Shown: positions 35,955-45,888, numbered from the stretch's first letter. The stretch: 64,000 nt of DNA from Bradyrhizobium diazoefficiens (GCF_016599855.1 NZ_CP067041.1:930001-994000), one strand, 5' to 3'. Made by a program: numbers and translations. The notes: generated by a model not told the origin, from the sequence alone.

Positions 35955-37586
35955 ATGGGTGGCCGTCGCATTTCGAGGAGGGCGGGAGCGGGGCTTCTCG
36001 CCTTGAGCGCGTTGGCACTGGGATCTACGCTTGTGCCACTTGACTTCGTTGATCGCGCGTCGGCTGCGGAGCGGCGGACTTCGGGCGGCGGCGTCTTCGT
36101 CAGCGAAATGAACGACGTCCAGCGCGTCAAGGTCACCGTCAACAAGTCGCGTACCTTCAAGGTCGACACGGCTTTTGCGACGATTGTCGCCGGCTCACCT
36201 GACATCGTGGACGTGAAGTCGCTGAGCGATCACCTGATCTATGTCCAGGGCAAGCAGACCGGCACCACAAACGTCATATTATTTGACTCTTCGATGAAGC
36301 AGATCGGGATACTCGACGTCGAGGTCGTGATCGACACCGGCAATCTGCAGCAGAACATCCGGACCAGCACCGGCGGGCAGGGAATTCGCGTCTCGGCCTC
36401 CGAGGGGCAGGTGGTGCTCAGCGGCACCGCCGCCGACGCGGTTGTGGCTGAGCGGGCCATGGCGATCGCCACCAGCACCGTTGCGAAAGGCGGCGTCGTC
36501 GTCAACGCGATGAACGTCGCGGCGCCGCAACAGGTGATGCTGGAGGTGCGCTTTGTCGAGGTGAATCGGGATGCCGGCCGCGACCTGGGCGTCAATCTTT
36601 ATGCGGCGAATGCCAATGGCACCAATGTTGGGAATACGGGGCTTGGAGCGGCGACAGCGGGCCGGGTGCCTATCGGAGGCGTCAATGGCGCTGTCGGTGC
36701 TCCTCCTACTGGCAGTCTTCCCGTACTCGGAACAATAGGTACGCTGATTGGCACTGCGGGCGGTGTAACTCCGGCCCCGTTCGGGAGCTTGTTGACCAGC
36801 ATCGTCCGAACCAGCAATGGCGGTTCGGTGGACTTGTTGATCTCGGCGCTGGAAACCAAGGGATTGGCTCGCCGGTTGGCGGAGCCAAATTTGACCACGC
36901 TTTCCGGCGAGGCCGCTCGTTTTCTGGCCGGCGGTGAATTCCCGGTGCCGGTGGCTTCTACGGCGGGGACTGCTGGATTGGTTCCGACGGTGACGATCGA
37001 ATTCAAGAAGTTCGGCGTCGAGCTGGCTTTCGTGCCCACCGTTCTCTCGCGCGGCGTGATCAACCTTCGGGTCGAGCCTTCGGTCAGCGAGCTTGATTTT
37101 TCCAATGCGGTGCAGATTGCGGGGACGGTCATTCCCGCGCTGACCCGCCGCGACGCGCGGACTACGGTCGAGCTGCGCGACGGCCAGAGCTTTGCGATCG
37201 CCGGTCTGCTCCAGACCCGCAACCGGCAGGACGTTTCGCAATTGCCATGGATTGGCTCGGTGCCGGTAATTGGAACGTTGTTTAGCAGCAAGTCGTACCA
37301 GCAGCAGGAAACCGATCTGGTGATCATCGTCACGCCGCGCCTGGTTGCGCCGGCAGTGCCCGGTCAGCAACTGGCGTCTCCGCTCGACTCCCGCCTGCCG
37401 GCCAACGACGTCGATTTCTTCCTCAACGGCCAGATGGAAGTCCGCAAGCGTTACGACGACTACGTCAATTCCGGCGGCGATGTGAAGGGCCCGTATGGCC
37501 ATATCATCGCGCCTGAGGTCAGAGCGCGCGTTCCGGTGCCGCCCGCCGTTGTTACCGACCAGCCGGTCATAAAGACTCTCAACTAG
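35955..37586 (+). CDS. cpaC: Tad secretin CpaC/RcpA
   Basis: 543 residues from ATG 35955, preceded by GAGGGGGG; the frame is open to a GTG at 35910, which would add 15 residues before the signal peptide. A signal sequence (LLALSALALGSTLVP) precedes the pilus-assembly N-domain (KVTVNKSRTFKVDTAFATIV and VQGKQTGTTNVILFD), a BON-like segment (EGQVVLSGTAADAVVAERAM) and the secretin core (ALTRRDARTTVELRDGQSFA; TDLVIIVTPRLV). It forms the outer-membrane channel. Its position downstream of tadE rather than between cpaB and cpaE is unusual. Confidence 0.93.
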   Translation: MGGRRISRRAGAGLLALSALALGSTLVPLDFVDRASAAERRTSGGGVFVSEMNDVQRVKVTVNKSRTFKVDTAFATIVAGSPDIVDVKSLSDHLIYVQGKQTGTTNVILFDSSMKQIGILDVEVVIDTGNLQQNIRTSTGGQGIRVSASEGQVVLSGTAADAVVAERAMAIATSTVAKGGVVVNAMNVAAPQQVMLEVRFVEVNRDAGRDLGVNLYAANANGTNVGNTGLGAATAGRVPIGGVNGAVGAPPTGSLPVLGTIGTLIGTAGGVTPAPFGSLLTSIVRTSNGGSVDLLISALETKGLARRLAEPNLTTLSGEAARFLAGGEFPVPVASTAGTAGLVPTVTIEFKKFGVELAFVPTVLSRGVINLRVEPSVSELDFSNAVQIAGTVIPALTRRDARTTVELRDGQSFAIAGLLQTRNRQDVSQLPWIGSVPVIGTLFSSKSYQQQETDLVIIVTPRLVAPAVPGQQLASPLDSRLPANDVDFFLNGQMEVRKRYDDYVNSGGDVKGPYGHIIAPEVRARVPVPPAVVTDQPVIKTLN

Positions 37587-37597
37587 CGGAGCGAAAG

Positions 37598-37996
37598 ATG
37601 ACCATAAGATATCTGGTTCTGTTCGCGCCTTTCCTGCTCGGGGGATGTTACGGCCTCGCCGGTCATGACGAGGTGGACCGCTACTTCCAGCGTTCAGATA
37701 CCATCACCATGAGCGCCGGCGATGCCAAACAGGTGAATGCCGTCACCCACACCATCCATCCCTGGCCGAGATACGTGGGTGATCGCAGGATCGCGTACGA
37801 CGCGCGGCGCGTGGGCGCTGCCGTTACGCGCTATGGCAACACGACACGGCCGGTGGATCAACTTCCAGATAACGGAAATCCGACGGAAGCAATGGGCCAG
37901 CGGCCTCCCGTCACACAGAATGTCAACATAGAAGGATTGCCGCCCGGAGCGGCCGCTGGAGTATCGGTGCCGGTCGGTGGGACACCGAATAGGTAG
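37598..37996 (+). CDS. Small lipoprotein of the Tad locus
   Basis: 132 residues. The N-terminus MTIRYLVLFAPFLLGGCYGL is a lipoprotein signal with lipobox LGGC. The rest is hydrophilic and contains RYFQRSDTITMSAGDAKQ and HTIHPWPRYVGDRRI. It lies 11 bases after cpaC and 45 bases before tadD, so it is probably an outer-membrane partner of the secretin in the place where CpaD would be expected. No recognisable CpaD similarity by eye. GGAGCGAAAG provides the ribosome site. Confidence 0.8.
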   Translation: MTIRYLVLFAPFLLGGCYGLAGHDEVDRYFQRSDTITMSAGDAKQVNAVTHTIHPWPRYVGDRRIAYDARRVGAAVTRYGNTTRPVDQLPDNGNPTEAMGQRPPVTQNVNIEGLPPGAAAGVSVPVGGTPNR

Positions 37997-38041
37997 GGAG
38001 CCAAGGGCGTTAGCTTTGGGTAATTTAAAGATGACATTTCA

Positions 38042-38611
38042 ATGAGTGCGCTGATCCAGTGGGGGACAAGAGTTATCCGGCGCACCGTCCTCGTGCTGAC
38101 GTGTTGCGGGCTGGGGACAGCCCTTGCTGGGTGCGACCAAACATTGAGGGAGGCAGCAATCGTCGCCCCCGTGGATCCGCCGGGTGGGGACCCCGTGCAG
38201 GAGCCGACCGACGTCAAATATTATCCTTCGGACGAGCCCGTGCGGCTGGGGCTGGAGCATTTCAACCGCGGCAATTTCGGCCTCGCCCAGCGCTATTTCA
38301 AGGACGCCGTCGAGAAATCACCGAAGGACGTGACGGCCTGGGTTGGGCTGGCGGCGAGCTATGATCGGATTCGTCGGTTTGACCTGGCTGATCAGGCCTA
38401 TGCCCAGGCAATCCGGCTGGGAGGCGAAACCGTTCAAATCCTGAACGACCAGGGATATTCGTACATGCTGCGCGGCAATCTGGGTGCGGCGCGGCGCAAG
38501 TTCGAGAAGGCCTATTCGCTCGATCCGGGTAACCCGGTCATCGCCAATAACCTCGAACTTCTTAATGGCAGCCGGAGGTTCATTGAGAGGCCGCCGAATA
38601 ATCAGCCTTGA
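38042..38611 (+). CDS. tadD: TPR lipoprotein TadD
   Basis: 189 residues. Signal and lipobox VLTCCGLGTALAGC near residue 30. TPR units follow at about 65-175 (ALEHFNRG-type: LGLEHFNRGNFGLAQRYFKD; AWVGLAASYDRIRRFDLADQ; LNDQGYSYMLRGNLGAARRK). TadD proteins are outer-membrane-associated pilotins or assembly factors for the secretin. Last gene of the cpaC unit. Confidence 0.88.
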   Translation: MSALIQWGTRVIRRTVLVLTCCGLGTALAGCDQTLREAAIVAPVDPPGGDPVQEPTDVKYYPSDEPVRLGLEHFNRGNFGLAQRYFKDAVEKSPKDVTAWVGLAASYDRIRRFDLADQAYAQAIRLGGETVQILNDQGYSYMLRGNLGAARRKFEKAYSLDPGNPVIANNLELLNGSRRFIERPPNNQP

Positions 38612-38799
38612 AACGCGGTCGATTGATTCTACCGATGTGGGCTGAAAAGCGCGGCTCGCTCCGATCGAAGATAGCAGACCTGGCTCGGAGCTGACTTGCA
38701 ACCGCTTGGCAATTTGGTCGCGAGTCCCCTCGATTTCTAATACGGCAGCAACACAGCGTCGACCTTGTGACTGTTGCCCCTAACCATGATGATCGCCTC

Positions 38800-38935
38800 G
38801 TTTCGGATGGCGAATCGCGCGCCGACCAATTTGGGCACCTTTTATCGCGACGGATGCCGACGGCTAGGTTTATGTCGCCGATCGCGAGAACCATCGCATC
38901 CAGGTGTTCGGTAAGCGTCGTTCCGCTCCCCCGTT
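38800..38935 (+). pseudogene. NHL-repeat (beta-propeller) protein fragment
   Basis: A plus frame reads APFIATDADG, a stop, then VYVADRENHRIQVFGKR. The sequence G-x-VYVADxxNHRIQVF is the NHL-repeat hallmark. Only one repeat remains, with a stop in it, and no start. It lies between tadD and the IS66 TnpB, so the insertion region has destroyed a larger gene. The surrounding 38612-39004 shows nothing else. Confidence 0.65.
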
Positions 38936-39004
38936 CTCGCGACACATGGGATAGGCGAGTTTCACGATGATTGCGGCCATCGTCCATGCGCCGAAGGCAA
39001 GCCG

Positions 39005-39363
39005 ATGATCGGCCCGTCCGGAACTGTCCCGGTGATGGTGGCAACCAAGCCAGTCGACTTCCGCAAGGGAATGGAGAGGCTCGCTATGCTGGTGCGCGAA
39101 CACATGAAGGGCGATCCGTTCTCGGCGGCCGTTTATGTGTTCCGTGCCAAGCGGGCGGACCGGATCAAGCGGATCTTGTGGGATCGTACGGCTTTTTGTG
39201 CCTGTTCGCCAAGCGGCTCGAGGACGGTGTCTTCCGCTGGCCGAAGATCGAGGATGGTGTGATGCGTTTGTCGGCGGCGGAATTGGCGGCGCTGCTCGAA
39301 GGGCTTGATTGGCGGCGTGTTCACGCGGCACGGGAGACGGTCGTCCCGACGCAAGCCGGATAA
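39005..39363 (+). mobile_element. IS66-family TnpB gene, frameshifted
   Basis: MIGPSGTVPVMVATKPVDFR, then KGMERLAMLVREHMKGDPFS and AVYVFRAKRADRIKRILWD is IS66 TnpB (Orf2). After about 39183 the continuation LCLFAKRLEDGVFRWPKIED, LSAAELAALLEGLDW and RRVHAARETVVPTQAG lies in another frame, so one base is lost or gained. The last residues are complete. No TnpA or TnpC accompanies it and no terminal repeats are recognised, so this is a relic of a different IS66 copy from that at 24-25.5 kb. Confidence 0.85.
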
Positions 39364-39515
39364 TTGTGGGCCGCGCTGCGGCGAAGTGAATCAGGGGCAT
39401 CGAGCACGTCGTCAGGCGGGCGCGAATAGCCGTCGGGTTTGATCGCGCCGACGGGGCAGGCGACGACACAAAGCTTGCACTCGAAACACAGATTGTAGTC
39501 GAGCGGTGTTCCGGG
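39364..39515 (-). pseudogene. 4Fe-4S ferredoxin domain fragment
   Basis: The minus strand reads GTPLDYNLCFECKLCVVACP followed by VGAIKPDGY, with cysteine spacing C-x2-C-x2-C-x3-CP for a [4Fe-4S] cluster. It runs into unrelated sequence on both sides and directly abuts the RND fragment, on the opposite strand, near 39512. It is a piece of a larger iron-sulfur protein left by rearrangement. Confidence 0.65.
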
Positions 39516-41308
39516 AGCTTCCTGCCGGTCGGCTTCGCGCGCTCGACGGCCGGCGAATGCGCCGGCAACATTTTCTGGGTCGTGGGGTTCGCGCTCATCG
39601 TCTCCTGGATCGTCGCGGTGGTCTTCACGCCCTATCTGGGCGTCAAGATGCTGCCTGCGATCAAGCCGATCGAAGGTGGTCACCACGCGATTTACGGCAC
39701 GCCAAACTATCGGCGCCTGCGCGCGCTCATTACCCTCGCCGTGCGCCACAAGTTCGTAACCAGCGGCATCGTCGCCATTGCTTTCGCGCTGTCGGTCGTC
39801 GGCATGGGCGGCATCAAGCAACAGTTCTTCCCGACCTCCGACCGCCCAGAAGTGCTGGTTGAGGTTCTTCTGCCGGAAGGCACCAGCATCGAGACGACCA
39901 CCGCCGCAGCCGAGAAGCTCGAGCGCTGGCTGCACGATCAGCCCGAGGCCAAGATCGTCACGAGCTATATCGGTCAGGGCGCGCCGCGCTTCTTCTTCGC
40001 GATGGCGCCGGAATTGCCTGATCCGGCCTTCGCGAAGATCGTCGTGCTGACCCCGGATGCGGAGGCGCGCGAAGATCTGAAGCACCGGCTCCGACAGGCG
40101 GTATCACAGGGGCTTGCACCTGAGGCCAATGTGCGCGTCACACAGCTAGTCTTCGGACCTTACACGCCGTTTCCGGTCGAGTTTCGGGTCATGGGCCTGA
40201 TCCGGCGCAATTGTACGCGATCTCCGAAAAAGCGCTCGGTATCATGCGTGGCGTTCCCGACGTGCGCCAGGCGAACCGCGATTGGGGCAATCGCACGCCC
40301 GTGCTTCGCTTCATCCCGGATCAGAATCGATTGAACCTCATCGGCCTTTCGCCAGCGGAGGTCGGTCGGCAACTCCAGTTCCTCCTCACCGGCATCACCG
40401 TTACGCAGGTTCGCGAGGACATTCGCAATGTCCCGATCGTGGCGCGCAGCGCCGGCGGTGAGCGGCTGGATCCGACGCGTCTGTCGGATTTTTCACTGAT
40501 GAGCAGGGACGGTCGCGCGGTTCCGCTCGACCAGGTCGGCCATTCGGAAGTCCAACTTGAAGAGCCGATTCTGAAGCGTCGCGATCGCACCCCCCTTATC
40601 ACCATCAGGTCGGACCTCAATGAGGTGACACAGCCGCCTGAGGTCTCCAAGGAGATCAAGACGGCACTTCAGCCGCTGATCGCGTCGCTACCGGCCGGCT
40701 ATCGTATCGAATTGGGCGGATCGATCGAGGAGCCAACCAAAGCCAACGATGCGTTGGCGACGATCTTTCCCGCCATGATTGCCGCCATGCTGATCGTCAT
40801 CATGTTGCAGGTGCGATCCTTCTCGACGATGGCCATGGTCGTGCTGACGGGACCGCTTGGCCTCGTCGGCGTCGTGCCGATGTTGCTCACCTTTCACCAG
40901 CCCTTCGGGTTCAACGCCATTCTGGGCCTGATAGGACTGGCGGGCATCCTGACGCGCAACACGCTAATCTTGACCGAACAGATCAACGAGAACCTTGCCG
41001 CCGGCCTTGATGACTATCACGCTGTCATCGAAGCCACGGTGCAGCGTACCAGGCCTGTGATCCTGACCGCACTCGCTGCCGTGCTGGCCTTCATTCCGCT
41101 TACGCATTCCGTGTTCTGGGGATCGATGGCCTATACGCTGATCGGCGGCACGGCGGTTGGTACCGTGCTGATCCTGCTGTTCCTGCCTGCGCTCTATGCC
41201 GCGTGGTTTCGAATCAAACCGCCTGCCGATGAAATTCATGAAGGCTCGACGGAGGAACCGAAGTTGCGAACCGCATGGCCGCCGAGTAGGGCTCAGTTGT
41301 ATCTATGA
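39515..41308 (+). pseudogene. RND efflux permease, 5'-truncated and frameshifted
   Basis: In-frame sequence begins near 39515 as FLPVGFARSTAGECAGNIFW and continues VGFALIVSWIVAVVFTPYLG. About the first half of an RND (AcrB/CusA-like) transporter of usual length near 1000 residues is missing. At about 40197 (FRVMG|) one base is lost; the following frame resumes with QLYAISEKALGIMRG, and the last membrane domain is intact (NAILGLIGLAGILTRNTLIL; GTAVGTVLILLFLPALYAAW). Non-functional. Confidence 0.88.
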
Positions 41309-42006
41309 ATCGTCGGGTACGAACAGAAGCTGAGAGCGGCGAGGCACTCTGCCTTGGCCGGACCTGATGCACTCGCTCGCCGCACACCGCCTCTTGCATT
41401 TATGAGTCATCCTGCGGCACGCCGGTGCGTCTACGACGGAAAAACCAGCGAGGCCTTCGATGCTCACCTAACCGATGCTCCCATCCAGAAAGCGCGATTC
41501 CGCCGGTCTGCAAGCGGGCGTCAGCGTCGTGCTTTGTGATCTGGGCAAATGAGCGGCTATGAGTCCGCCTCGAACTATGCCCCCTTCGCGTCATCTGGAT
41601 CGAAGACTTTAGCGTGCCGATGGCCGTCGGCATAAGTTCGAAAATGGAATTTACGAGCTGACCAGAAAGGCGGCCCCATTTTCTCTTCCAGGTCGATATC
41701 CCGCCTTAGTGAGACATCCCTGAACGCGGCACAGTTACGGTTCATCTTAGGGATCAGCAACTTTCACCGGGCGCAGCAGCGCACGTTCGCGAGTGGCTCG
41801 GCGTCTAATCGCTTGACTAGTTCTAAAAAAGAACTTTATTATCGCCACAAGACGGTCGACCTCAACGACCGCAAGGCTTGCAGCGCGCTGGGCCACTCGA
41901 TGTTGGAGCGAGATTCGATTTGGCTCGTATGACGCCGCGCGAGCAGCAGGCGAGGCAACAAACACAATGACGTACCCGGAAAGGTGCGCATTAGGGAGGA
42001 CTAGCA
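41309..42006 (+). promoter_or_regulatory. Long intergenic region with a controlled promoter for the binding-protein gene
   Basis: About 700 bases without a trustworthy gene. Near its right part is TTGACT (41813-41818), a 17-base spacer, and TTATTA (41836-41841), a sigma70-like promoter facing the ABC substrate-binding protein 165 bases away. The spacer is exactly the palindrome described at 41819-41835. AGGGAGGA precedes the ATG at 42007. Confidence 0.6.
41819..41835. promoter_or_regulatory. Palindromic operator, copy 1
   Basis: AGTTCT-AAAAA-AGAACT, perfect 6-bp half-sites with a 5-base centre, filling the 17-base spacer of the promoter in front of the substrate-binding protein. Two similar sites lie at 45872-45888 and 49569-49585. 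The local HxlR regulator (45222-45734) is the most likely binder (inference). Confidence 0.75.
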
Positions 42007-43209
42007 ATGTTGGTGAATCCGAAGATCGTCGCTGCTGTGGCGATGCTTTTGAGTGGACCCGCGGCATTCGCAGCCGACGAGCCCGGGATCACCGCGACCG
42101 AGATCAAGATCGGCGGGGTATTTCCGTTCAGCGGCCCGGCGTCATCGATTGGTCTCGTGGGCAAGGGACTGATCGGCTACATTCAATTGCTGAACGACCG
42201 CGGCGGCATTAACGGCCGCAAGATCAACTACATTGCCTATGACGACGCGTACAGCCCGCCCAAAGCGGTGGAGCAGGTCCGCAAGCTCGTCGAGAGCGAC
42301 GAAGTGGCTTTCATGTTCGGACAGCTCGGCACGCCCGGCCTTTCGGCGACAGCGAAGTACCTGAAGGCGAAAGGGGTGCCTAGTATCGCAATCGTCAGCG
42401 GATCATCCAAGTTCACTGACATTGCGAGTTACCCGCTCACCACGACGGGCCTTGTCAGCTACGACACCGAAGGAAGAATCTACGCCAAGTATCTAACCAG
42501 GACGCTGCCCAACGCCAAATATGCGATCCTCTATCAGAACGACGACCTCGGCAAAGATTACGTCAATGCCTTCAAAGGTTTTATCGGCAAGGAGTACGAT
42601 CGTAAGGTCGTGAGCGCGTCCTATGAGGTCACCGAACCGACCGTCGATTCACAGATCACCAATCTGAAGAGCTCCGGTGCCGATGCCCTGGTGATCGCAG
42701 GAACGCCGAAGTTCGCTGCGCAGGCGATCCGCCAGGCTTCGCTGATCGGCTGGAAGGCGACCGTCATTATCAACTTTCCGTCCGGTTCGGTTGGAGGCAC
42801 GCTCGCGCCGGCCGGACTGGACAAATCAGTCGGCGTGATCGTCGGGACCATCAACAAGGATGTCGTCGATCCGACGTGGAAAGACGATCCCGCGATGCGG
42901 GCCTATCGGGCATTTCTCGACAAATATTTGCCGGGCGTCGATATCACCAACGGCAGCTATCTGACCGGCTATCAGCAGGGCGTCCTGCTCGAGCAAATCC
43001 TGAAGCAATGCGGAAATGATCTGTCGCGCAAGAATATCCTGGCGCAAGCCAAGAACCTCAGGGATTTGGTCGTGCCGACTGCGCTGCCGGGGATCAAGGT
43101 CAACACCAGCAAATCTGAGAACATGATCTGGACGCAGATGCGCCTGCAGCGATGGACCGGCGCCACGTGGGAGGCCTTCGGGGACGTGCTGGACGCCAGG
43201 TCCGACTGA
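42007..43209 (+). CDS. ABC transporter substrate-binding protein, branched-chain-amino-acid/aromatic type
   Basis: 400 residues. A signal peptide (about 1-22, ending AAFA) is followed by the periplasmic-binding fold of the LivJ/type I family: ITATEIKIGGVFPFSGPAS, RGGINGRKINYIAYDDAYSP, FMFGQLGTPGLSATAKYL. No permease or ATPase genes are adjacent, so it either uses a distant transporter or its partners lie elsewhere. Together with the downstream CoA ligase it suggests uptake of an aromatic or acyl acid. It stands behind operator copy 1. Confidence 0.9.
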   Translation: MLVNPKIVAAVAMLLSGPAAFAADEPGITATEIKIGGVFPFSGPASSIGLVGKGLIGYIQLLNDRGGINGRKINYIAYDDAYSPPKAVEQVRKLVESDEVAFMFGQLGTPGLSATAKYLKAKGVPSIAIVSGSSKFTDIASYPLTTTGLVSYDTEGRIYAKYLTRTLPNAKYAILYQNDDLGKDYVNAFKGFIGKEYDRKVVSASYEVTEPTVDSQITNLKSSGADALVIAGTPKFAAQAIRQASLIGWKATVIINFPSGSVGGTLAPAGLDKSVGVIVGTINKDVVDPTWKDDPAMRAYRAFLDKYLPGVDITNGSYLTGYQQGVLLEQILKQCGNDLSRKNILAQAKNLRDLVVPTALPGIKVNTSKSENMIWTQMRLQRWTGATWEAFGDVLDARSD

Positions 43210-43313
43210 GCGCGCAACAGGCAATGTGGCAGACGGGTCAATAACCGGGCCACTTTGAGAATGGTGCGTGCAGGCGCGGGACCGGCTCTCCGGCAATTCA
43301 GGAGTTCATTTCG

Positions 43314-45116
43314 ATGTCGATGACGGCACTGACGTTTGCGCCAAGGGAGCTCTGCATCGAGCGCCGCTCCGACGGCGTGCTCATACTGACCTCGCCGCTT
43401 GAATGGAAACCGTGTGACTGGCGCATCACCGATTTTCTGCCGAGGTGGGCAGACGCCGCTCCGGACCGGGTTTTCCTCGCGCAACGCAATGTGAAGGGCG
43501 GATGGGACGAGATCAGTTATGTCGAGGCATGGTCGCAGGTTCAGGCGCTCGGTCAAAGCCTGATCGATATGGGCGCCAAACCGGCTGACAAGCTGGCAGT
43601 CTTGTCAGGTAACTCGATCGAAAACGCGGTGATCTCGTTTGCGGCCATGTCGATCGGGGTCATCCTCGCGCCGATATCGCCGAACTATACGCTGATGCCC
43701 GGTGGGATCGCCCGTCTCAAAGACGTCGCTGAAGTGCTGCGGCCTGACTTCGTGTTTGTTCAAAGCGGACGCGACTTTTCCGCTGGTCGCTCCATTCCTG
43801 AATTGGCGGCCGCGACCTGGATCAGCGTCGACGGTGCGCCGGACACGGTGTCTTTCCGCGCCCTGACTGACAGAACCGGGACTGAAGGATTTGCCAAGGC
43901 GTCACGCGCAGTCTCCTGCGATGATGTGGCCAAGATTCTTTTCACGTCGGGTTCGACCGGCTTTCCGAAGGGAGTGCTCAACACCCACCGCATGATGGCA
44001 AGCTCGCTGCAGATGGGGAGTCTGCTGGTGTCACCTCCGGCGGCGCCGATCCAGGTGGAGTGGCTGCCCTGGCACCACACCATGGGCAGCAACGTCATCC
44101 TCCACGGCATCCTCAAGAACGGCGGGACACTCTATATCGACGATGGGCGGCCGATGCCGCAGCTATTTCACAAGACGCTTGCCAATCTCAAGGAAATTTC
44201 GCCGACCGCCATGTTCAACGTACCCGCCGGCTATAACCTGCTCTGCGACGCAATCGAGAAGGACTCCGAGCTTGGCGCCAGCGTGTTCAAGCGGATGGAT
44301 CGCCTGAGCTACGCCGGGGCTGCAATCTCGCAAGGAACCCTCGAGAAACTGTATCGGTTGACGTCATCGATCACGGGGCGGCGGATTCCGGTGATGTCGG
44401 GCTACGGTACGACCGAAACTGCGCCGACGATCAGTACGACCCATTGGGCGACGGATCAGCCGGGGGAGATCGGCCTTCCGGCGCCGGGGCTTCAGCTCAA
44501 GCTGATCCCCGTCTCGGATACTTACGAGGCCAGGGTCAAGGGACCCAACGTTACGCCCGGTTATCTTGGCCGGCCCGATTTGACCGAAAAGGCCTTCGAT
44601 GAAGAAGGCTTCTATCGCATCGGCGATATGGTCTCGTTTCTGGATCCGCAGAAGCCGGAGTTGGGGCTGCGCTTTACCGGACGAATTTCCGAGAATTTCA
44701 AGCTCGCGAACGGCACCTGGGTCTCGATCGGAAACATGCGCGCGGCGATCCTGGCGGCGACGCGCGGGGTCCTGCTGGATATTGTCATTGCCGGCGAGAA
44801 TCGCGAAGCGTGTGCGCTGCTCTGCTGGTTGAACCCCACCGAGGCGGCCCGGATCTCAGCGGCTCCGGCCGAGGATTTGGCTTGCGACTCTCTCGTCATT
44901 CAGTTCCTGAAGGATCGGTTTCGGGACTACAACGAGACCGTCGGAAGCAGCGAAAAGATCTGTTCCTTCGTGCTGGTAAAAGATCCGCCGTCAATGGCGG
45001 CAGGAGAGATCACCGACAAGGCCTACGTCAACCAGCGCGCCGTGCTGAAAGTCCGCTCCGAGCAGGTTGAAGGCCTTTTCGCGAATGAACCGGGTCAGGA
45101 TGTGGTCCGGGTTTAG
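43314..45116 (+). CDS. Acyl/aryl-CoA synthetase, feruloyl-CoA synthase-like
   Basis: 600 residues, ANL superfamily. The AMP-binding P-loop is LFTSGSTGFPKGV (210-221), followed by WLPWHHTMGSNVILHG and MSGYGTTETAPTIS (ATP/adenylate motif), RFTGRISENFKLANGTWVS and a C-terminal domain. The N-terminal CIERRSDGVLILTSPLEW and WLPWHHTMGSN segments are typical of feruloyl-CoA synthases. It activates a carboxylic acid, probably aromatic or side-chain acid, with ATP and CoA as the first step of the catabolic cluster. 104 bases after the binding-protein gene. Confidence 0.88.
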   Translation: MSMTALTFAPRELCIERRSDGVLILTSPLEWKPCDWRITDFLPRWADAAPDRVFLAQRNVKGGWDEISYVEAWSQVQALGQSLIDMGAKPADKLAVLSGNSIENAVISFAAMSIGVILAPISPNYTLMPGGIARLKDVAEVLRPDFVFVQSGRDFSAGRSIPELAAATWISVDGAPDTVSFRALTDRTGTEGFAKASRAVSCDDVAKILFTSGSTGFPKGVLNTHRMMASSLQMGSLLVSPPAAPIQVEWLPWHHTMGSNVILHGILKNGGTLYIDDGRPMPQLFHKTLANLKEISPTAMFNVPAGYNLLCDAIEKDSELGASVFKRMDRLSYAGAAISQGTLEKLYRLTSSITGRRIPVMSGYGTTETAPTISTTHWATDQPGEIGLPAPGLQLKLIPVSDTYEARVKGPNVTPGYLGRPDLTEKAFDEEGFYRIGDMVSFLDPQKPELGLRFTGRISENFKLANGTWVSIGNMRAAILAATRGVLLDIVIAGENREACALLCWLNPTEAARISAAPAEDLACDSLVIQFLKDRFRDYNETVGSSEKICSFVLVKDPPSMAAGEITDKAYVNQRAVLKVRSEQVEGLFANEPGQDVVRV

Positions 45117-45221
45117 GAGCGGGATTGGTTGGCCGGCCTTCGCAGACATCTCCTGCCGACCAGATCTCGCGAGTTCGTAGTCCCTATGCTGTCGCTTGCG
45201 CGGGACCGCGCTGCTCACAGC

Positions 45222-45734
45222 TCAAGCGGCACGGGAGCGCGCCTTGGTCTTCGAGGCCGCGGGCGCCTGTTTCGCCGGAATGCTGCGGGCGCCCGGCCCC
45301 GGGTGAGTATGGACCTCCTTGGCCGACAGCGGCTCGCCGCATTCGGAGCACACCATGACCGGATCGAAGTCCTTTCCGCAATTGCGGTGTTGGTGCAGCA
45401 ACGGCCGACCACGCTCGTCGACCATGTGGGTGTCGCCCCAATGCACGATTGCCATCATGATCGGATAGAGATCGAGGCCCTTTTGGGTCAGGATATATTC
45501 GTGCCGCTTGGGCGATTCCTGGTAGGGAATGCGGCGCAGGATGCCCTGCCGGACCAGCTTTTTCAGCCGTTCAGCGAGCAGGTGCCGCGTGATTCCGAGC
45601 GCCGATTGAAATCCTTCGAAGCGGCGCGTGCGCAGAAAGCATTCGCGCAGGATCAGAAGAGTCCAGCGGTCACCGATGACGCCGATGGTTCGGGCCATCG
45701 AACAGGGCTCTTCCTCGAGTTCTTTCCACTTCAT
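45222..45734 (-). CDS. HxlR-family transcription regulator
   Basis: 170 residues. The winged helix-turn-helix of HxlR type (CSMARTIGVIGDRWTLLILR; RRFEGFQSALGITRHLLAER; LTQKGLDLYPIM) occupies residues 10-100. A C-terminal extension has HQHRNCGKDFDPVMVCSECG, a cysteine cluster that may bind zinc, and a basic tail. It is transcribed divergently from the isomerase gene. The palindromic operator at 45872-45888 lies between them, so it may repress its neighbours and possibly itself. The inducer is unknown. Confidence 0.9.
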   Translation of the reverse strand: MKWKELEEEPCSMARTIGVIGDRWTLLILRECFLRTRRFEGFQSALGITRHLLAERLKKLVRQGILRRIPYQESPKRHEYILTQKGLDLYPIMMAIVHWGDTHMVDERGRPLLHQHRNCGKDFDPVMVCSECGEPLSAKEVHTHPGPGARSIPAKQAPAASKTKARSRAA

Positions 45735-45871
45735 TCACACGCTCCAGCCAGTCCCCGCACGGGCCTCTCAAATCCAAATGCCGGTGCGGTATCTTGCATT
45801 CTAGATAGGTACTAAATTCCAAACAATACCCCTCCAGACAGTGAAAACCGGTACATCGGGGTGTATTTGAC

Positions 45872-45888
45872 AGTTCTATTTTAGAACT
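45872..45888. promoter_or_regulatory. Palindromic operator, copy 2, in the isomerase promoter
   Basis: AGTTCT-ATTTT-AGAACT; extended to 8-bp half-sites it is ACAGTTCT-N5-AGAACTGT. It overlaps a promoter facing right: TTGACA (45867-45872), 17 bases, TAGGCT (45890-45895), 65 bases before the isomerase ATG. It is also 138 bases upstream of the hxlR-like start. The best-preserved of the three copies. Confidence 0.78.
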
